Assembly: GCA_035079385.1 (NCBI GenBank)
Contig: JAVHKY010000001.1
Coordinates: forward strand, 11,370,501 to 11,434,500
DNA length: 64,000 bases
Origin: Aspidiotus rigidus
Taxonomy: Eukaryota > Arthropoda > Insecta > Hemiptera > Diaspididae
Direction of reading: 5' to 3'
Below the pieces are notes generated by a model. It saw nothing but the letters and a program-made list of their open reading frames with translations, did not search any database and was not told the origin of the DNA. Shown here one piece after another: positions 58,654 through 64,000 of the stretch. Positions within the stretch are counted from its first letter, which is position 1. Each line of letters begins with the position of its first letter. The translations under genes and the position numbers were made by a program.

Positions 58654-60767
58654 CTGTTTGGATCAGAAAATAGGTACCTATTGCGATTTTGTTAAAAATG
58701 CAATTTATGCTTAAATTTTCACTCGTTTATGCGAGGATAATGTTTTTTTCCGGAGTTTATTCACAGTTTTGTCTTTTGACAACCTTTTTGTAGTTCCTCA
58801 CAATTTTTCTTTTTTAAACACTGGTTCACAAATAAGGATATACATCAAAACGTGGGAAGTTATATCGGATTCAAAAACATGAGGTAAAGCATACCGCTGG
58901 TCATGGTACCTGATCGTAGGATATGCGTACATGGCGCAAGGTACCGACGCAGTTAAATGAACGCGATTGGTTAAATTACGGTGAACCATCATGAAAATTA
59001 TTTGTCGCGCACGATACGTATCACGAAGTACAAACCAGTTAATTTATAAAAGTCTGGAATGTGATCGAGGGGAAATGTTATCTGGAAATCGCGAGCGGCG
59101 CGAAATTGCCTTCAGCGTAGAGAGCAAAACGTGTTAATCCGCCATTAACCTTCGAATTATCCGCAATTTTAATGATTTCGCGCAACTTCTATCGACGATT
59201 TCTTAGTGAAAAAAAATTTTCTGACGTAGCCAAGTAAATGAAGATCATGTTTCATGTCTTGTATATTTTATTAGTCATCTTGAAATATTCTAGTCTAGGC
59301 TTCTACTAGGTCAAGTGTTCGTGAGACATTACTCGTTTGCCCCCTTACCTATCTTGGCGTCGTATAAGTCTTGTATGAGAAATATTTTGAGGTATCACCT
59401 TTTGTGGGTGTTGTATTGCAATGGTATGAGAAAATTCAAGTCTTCTATGAGAAATATAAGGTATCGCCTTTATGAGAAATATTTTGAGGTATCACCTGCT
59501 GTTGTATTGGAATGCTACGAGAAAATTCAAGTCTTTTATGAGAAATATTTTGAGGTATCGACTTTCGTGGGGCTCACTCGCTCCGTTCGTTCGCCCTCTT
59601 TCTTCATCCCGGTCTTGGTTTAGTATAAGTCTGATATAAAAAAATATTATTTTGGGCTTTTTTCGCAGTTGTATTAGAATGGTATGAGAACACAGACGCA
59701 CGCACACACACACGCGCACGCGGGGTGTACTCGCAAACTACTAAATCACCCACGGGGTAGAGATGTGCACGCGCACGGTCTCTTTTGACGGGGGGGGGAT
59801 GGGGGGGGGGGTTGTACTCGCGAATTTCAAAATCGGGGTCCAGCGAGAGAAAAGACATGAAACATGTCAAAATCGTTGAAACGGGTAAAAGTATATATTT
59901 TTAGAATCGTCCCGATGAGTAGAATCGTTTACATTATAATATGTGAGGAATTTGGAGGTAGTGTGCTCAGACACATTACAGTAATCTCTGAGACGGACTT
60001 TATCTATTTATAAAAATATCAGTAAGTGATATCGCACATTGCAGTGTACAGCATTGTGCATTGAAAGAATTCTATAGATTATTCGGGTAGGTACCCAATT
60101 ATTCAGATTTTTGTGTTCATATCACGATCATCTCGCTTCCCTCGTTGATCGTCAAACGGCACCCCCTCTCCCCGCTCTCACACAGATAAGATAATAAAAA
60201 CGACGGCTTCCTTAACGAAGTTAAACGAGGAACGAAGGAAACCGTCTAGGCTTCCTTGACTTTTCAATACCAAATCCCATTTGACTCATGAAACAGGTTC
60301 CCTGCGTTCCTCGCTTAACTTCGTTAAGGAAGCCGTCGTTTTTTCCAACTCCCCCTCCCATCACATATAGCTTGAGAGCCAAAATTTTCCCAAGTCCCCC
60401 TCCTATCATATACACAGGCTCGAGAGTCGAAATTTGTCTAAGTTTTTTGCTGGACGGCGGACGGCGCACGGCAAATTTCTCGAAAAGCCCCCCATAAAAC
60501 AGGTTCCCTGTTGAAATATTCGAAAGTGAATGAGTTGGACGCCAGGCGGACGATCCGTCGCGTTGCACGTCGAGCCGAATCGCTTGCGTAACATAGGATC
60601 CGCAATTTTGTTGATTTCGCGCAACTTCTTTCGACGATTTCTTATCGAAAATATCGTTGAAACGGGTAAAAGTATATATTTTTAGAATCGTCTCGACGAG
60701 TAGAAACGTTTACATGCAGTATAACATAATATAAGGAATTTGAAGAAAGTGTGCTCAGTCACCGTAA
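58654..60767. other. Spacer upstream of copy C; repeats only
   Basis: Contains the second copy of the dispersed repeat of 31380-32340 (59215-59880), the fold-back element, and a duplicated CGTTGAAACGGGTAAAAGTA block (59874 and 60654). No gene recognised. Confidence 0.5.
60199..60344. repeat. Fold-back element with ~33-bp arms
   Basis: AACGACGGCTTCCTTAACGA continuing to the GAGGAACG word is repeated inverted at about 60303-60344 with one or two mismatches, around a ~70-base loop. A related single-arm sequence is at 41880-41990 (GAGGAAGCCGTCGTTTTTTT). Likely a miniature inverted-repeat element. Confidence 0.7.
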
Positions 60768-61864
60768 CCCGTTTGGTTTCCTTTAGAATGAATTAAGCCA
60801 AAAGTTAGAAGGAAAGGAGAGGAAAAAGAGGAAAATACCATGTAAATTATATAGGTCTAGAACAATGAACGGGCGGATGAAAGGCAATTTTAGCTGGATA
60901 AGACTTGAATTTAAACATAGGTAATCGTTAAAAAAATTGACTGAGTTGAAATCTCTAGAAACGTTGAAAAAATCGATATACTCTGTTGAAACCGTAGACT
61001 ATATCAAAATTTCACAGCAAATTTTTTCAAAATCAAACAATGGGCATACTTACCTAGAAGTTTTTATCAGTTTTTGCGCGAAATTCGATATGAAGTCCCA
61101 AAAAAATTCTCAAAGAGTTGTACACGTTATGTGAGCGCGTTAAACAAGCTCGCAGGTTCTTAAAAATCATAGCAATCAACAAATAGGCCTATATAACCGG
61201 TAGTACCTATTTTGATAAAATTCTTTTCAAAATCTGTGAAAATGACTCAAGAATCTCCGAGAGAGCTAAAAATTTGAGGTAAGCCATTTTTCTGCTTTGG
61301 AGCCTGTGACTGGCACTTTACTAGCATATAACCGATGCCGTCTCTGCGAACTAAAAAGAAGAAGCAAAGCTACTATGAAAAAAAAGTGAACATTTTTTGG
61401 CTGCTTTGCCTCACGCAAGTCATCTATATTTGAATACGGGTGCTTGAAAACACCCAAGGCCATGAAAAATAGAAAATCATGAGTCTTCGAAGAAAATACA
61501 GACTATTTTATCCTTTGATTCAACTAAGAAGAGCTATAAATAAAATCCCTTCATAAGTTCTAATGCGTCCTTCCACGTACATACGGACCATAATTTTAGG
61601 AAACGATCATCATTACCCACTACGAGCGAAATTCACCAATCAAGTGATCATTTCATCGCCATATTCATCATCCTCGGCTGCTGATACTCCTCCGCTGGCA
61701 GTTGTATCAAAAATGAGATCCAGATCGCTTCCATGTCCAACACCTACCCAATATCACACTAATTTTTCTAAGTCATTGGAAAACTCATGCCTATCAAGAA
61801 TTCTGTAATTATATTTAAACCACGAGAGAAATAAGGAATAGGTTAATCCTCCAACGTTTCGACT
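60768..61864 (-). pseudogene. Carboxylesterase relic, copy D
   Basis: Only pieces of the 3' half survive. Bases 61743-61617 match exon 9 of the other copies and still encode GHGSDLDLIF with the triad His, but an in-frame TGA replaces the Arg codon after DEMIT. Bases 61864-61820 look like the 3' edge of exon 8, then sequence switches abruptly to what follows the next copy's last exon. Near 60768-60815 a stretch resembles the acceptor side and first bases of exon 10. The upstream exons are missing, so this is a dead copy, probably produced by unequal crossing-over or deletion. Confidence 0.7.
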
Positions 61865-62137
61865 CAATTTTATTTCCTTATGTCCCGTTATTGCTGACAT
61901 TGTCTTAATTAGGTAGTAGGCAATAATTTTGTTCAACAATAGCGAGACGTTGGTCCGGTGAATTTCTACATGACTAAAAAAACAAGATGACGAAAACAAA
62001 ATAACAAAAATATAATTTGAACTAAATATCACTCACATGAAAATATTACTCTTAATATATCATAGAAAATTATAACAGAGTTAAACGCAAAGAGGTATAG
62101 GAGACATGCTTAAAAACTACGGTATATGGCTAAAACG

Positions 62138-62312
62138 TCAAACGTAGTTGCTGAAAATTGGAATTTTCTTCCAATAATTATACTTTTCTAAAAAGTAATC
62201 GCGTTCCATAGACCCATTCTTAATAATATGCAGAAATTCCATTCGCGATGATGATACCGGCAGCCAAGAGTTGAAAAGGCTCATATTGATGGAAAACGGC
62301 ACATTTGGATTC
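62138..62312 (-). CDS. Carboxylesterase-like, last exon of copy E (gene continues outside window)
   Basis: This 175-nt exon has exactly the length and phase of the last exons of copies A, B and C. It encodes the family C-terminus with NPNVPFSINMSLFNSWLPV, the MEFLHIIKNGSMERDYF block and a final FSNYV before the stop. It lies upstream, in gene direction, of the copy D relic, so its other exons must be at higher coordinates beyond the window end. Whether copy E is functional cannot be judged from one exon. Confidence 0.72.
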
Positions 62313-63250
62313 CTTTGAAATAGATCAAGTCGAGAGTTAGGAGAGTGAAAAAAAGAAGCTAATAATACCTTTAGGTACAACAGAAGTCCGATTATCCAAA
62401 CTTGAATTATTTGGGCGTCTAGTTATCCGGACCGCCATGATTCATTTATTTTTTTTCTTTTCCAAATTGATAGGCTCTTGTGGATAAAAAAAAAAACGAG
62501 AAAAATTTGTATATTACGTGCAATGCAATGGTTCGTAGTATCTGATTTATAGAATTTGTTACCTACATCCTAATTTCAATATACCCCAAAAATTAGGTTC
62601 ACAATTTTCTTGCAAAAAATGTAAAGAAAGGTGAACACCAAAATACATGAAAAAAAAAAAGGTCTTATTTAATGAACCGGAATTTTTGTTATCCGGTGTC
62701 CATTGGAGTCGATGAGTCTGGATAATCTACTGTATTGCATCTGATAAAATCTTAGTTTAAAAAACATTTTTGAAGTGAAACAAATTTTGCTCTGAGTTAC
62801 TCCTCCCCTCTCTCGGCAGCGCCTTTATTTCTATTCTATCCATACAAACGTGACCTTGGGACTTGAAAAAAATTTGACAAATTTAAACCTACCCTAGGTT
62901 CCTGGGTTTGACTACCTGTAATATCTTGTAGTGTTACTATACAGTATTTGGAATTAAAATGTGTGGAGAACTAGCGCAGAAGTGAACACGTGTCTCAATT
63001 AGCCCATTACAGACTATACTAGGTTTATATTAAACGATGATGGGGAAGGCGAACGAGAGGAGCGAGACAGGCTTTCAGGTGTTAGTTGCTGGTCTTCTTA
63101 CTTAATGTAGGCCTAAGTTCTGAGCCAAGAAATGATCTAACATACTTCTATGGAGCTTTTTCTAAGCCTACAAGAAGGGTGAGAGTATTGACCTGCTGAT
63201 GACGCCAGCAAGTAGACGCGGAACAGACTCAACGTCGGGAGGATAATCAA

Positions 63251-64000
63251 GTATTTTTAAACTCCTATCATCAGAAAACCCTTCAATTTTCTCACATATT
63301 TTCAAATTTATCTCTGACCTACCTCCTTCCAACAACATTTAAATTCAATTCATTTTTTCCGTTTTTCCATCGAGGTAAGGCTCAGTAGCCATCCTCTTTC
63401 CAACCCTCTTTTTTTTTTTTTTTTTTTTTTTTTCAAGATTTACTTTCTTTAAATTCTAAAGAACGATTAAATCACACTCTTTTAATACAACAAATTAAAC
63501 ACGGCTTTAGTCCTTACAACGGATTGCTATGTCAGAGTACTATTGTTTTCACCTTTTTTTTTTTTTTTTTTTTAATACATTTATGCATGTGTGTAATTTT
63601 TTTCACCCTGCTCTTTTTTATCTTTGTTTGTTTTTTTTTTTTTTTACAAGCATGCAGCTGCGCCAAGGGCTATCTACTCGGCAGATAGTTCTGCGTTTAT
63701 ATAAACTTAGTATTTAATAAAGTAGAAAGGAAGGAAAGTTGAAAACAAAATGCATGTAAAAGAATTGAAATGAAAGAAAAGTATAAAGGAAAACAAATTT
63801 TTTTTTTTTTTTTCTTTCGGCGTCATCGTTTTTTGTTAAACGTGGTTGTAGAAGTCAGTAGATCGTAAGTAAGTTAGAGTTGAGTCAATTGTTGGAGTTG
63901 TTATTGAGAGATTGTTGTATATTAATAGAAATGTTGACAGCAGATCAGAGAGGTTGTAAAGTCGGGCAAGAGAAAAAGTGTTCAACTGTTTTTGTTTCAT
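63251..64000. other. No recognised gene; T-rich tracts
   Basis: Homopolymer T runs at 63408-63433, 63555-63572 and 63629-63644 dominate. This would be the last intron of copy E by analogy with the other copies. Confidence 0.45.

Overview
The window is eukaryotic nuclear DNA from an insect, probably a sap-sucking hemipteran such as a mealybug or other scale insect. It is AT-rich, its genes have GT-AG introns, and it is crowded with Penelope, Helitron, MULE, LINE and LTR debris. It also holds an intronless bacterial-type AAA-ATPase/PD-(D/E)XK gene; genes of this kind acquired from bacteria have, to my knowledge, been reported in mealybugs. The species is inference; I see nothing that fixes it. 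BACKBONE: a tandem array of secreted type-B carboxylesterase-like genes, all on the minus strand, each with ten exons that I could place from paralogue alignment, GT/AG sites and matching phases. Copy A (2669-12422) has a 2-bp frameshift in exon 5. Copy B (14967-26268) is intact, predicted 544 aa. Copy C (29307-58653) is intact in its exons, about 547 aa, and swollen to 29 kb by insertions. Copy D is a relic of one exon plus fragments (60.77-61.86 kb). Copy E shows only its last exon (62138-62312) and must continue beyond the window. All copies keep a Ser-Glu-His triad but have lost the His of the usual HGGG oxyanion motif. INSERTIONS IN THE ARRAY: a 2.7-kb element with TGACAGAAT-type arrays in an intron of A; a MULE with CCCGAA-array terminal repeats in an intron of B; a Helitron and a 2.8-kb candidate solo LTR in one intron of C. 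Because the paralogous introns give empty sites, several boundaries can be read to the base. MAIN DISCOVERY CANDIDATE: intron 1 of copy C holds a decayed Penelope-like element, and this is split by a 10,593-bp element (45864-56456). The large element has ~570-bp terminal inverted repeats beginning AG and ending CT, and a perfect 6-bp target duplication (TCAAAG); deleting it with one duplication puts the Penelope reading frame back in register. These end features resemble Maverick/Polinton elements, but no polymerase, integrase or capsid gene is visible. Its cargo is the AAA-ATPase/PD-(D/E)XK gene with an apparent signal peptide, an antisense signal-peptide exon with its own TATA/initiator-like promoter, a MULE SWIM-domain remnant, and a cluster of unrecognised A-rich genes (HTH-like, coiled-coil, tandem zinc-ribbon). 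The zinc-ribbon gene is itself broken by a 525-bp Penelope-terminal-type insertion with a 12-bp target duplication. The right part of the cargo also carries a GIY-YIG Penelope fragment fused to Helitron sequence. A mobile vehicle carrying a secreted bacterial-type AAA-ATPase/nuclease into an esterase intron is the observation most worth following.
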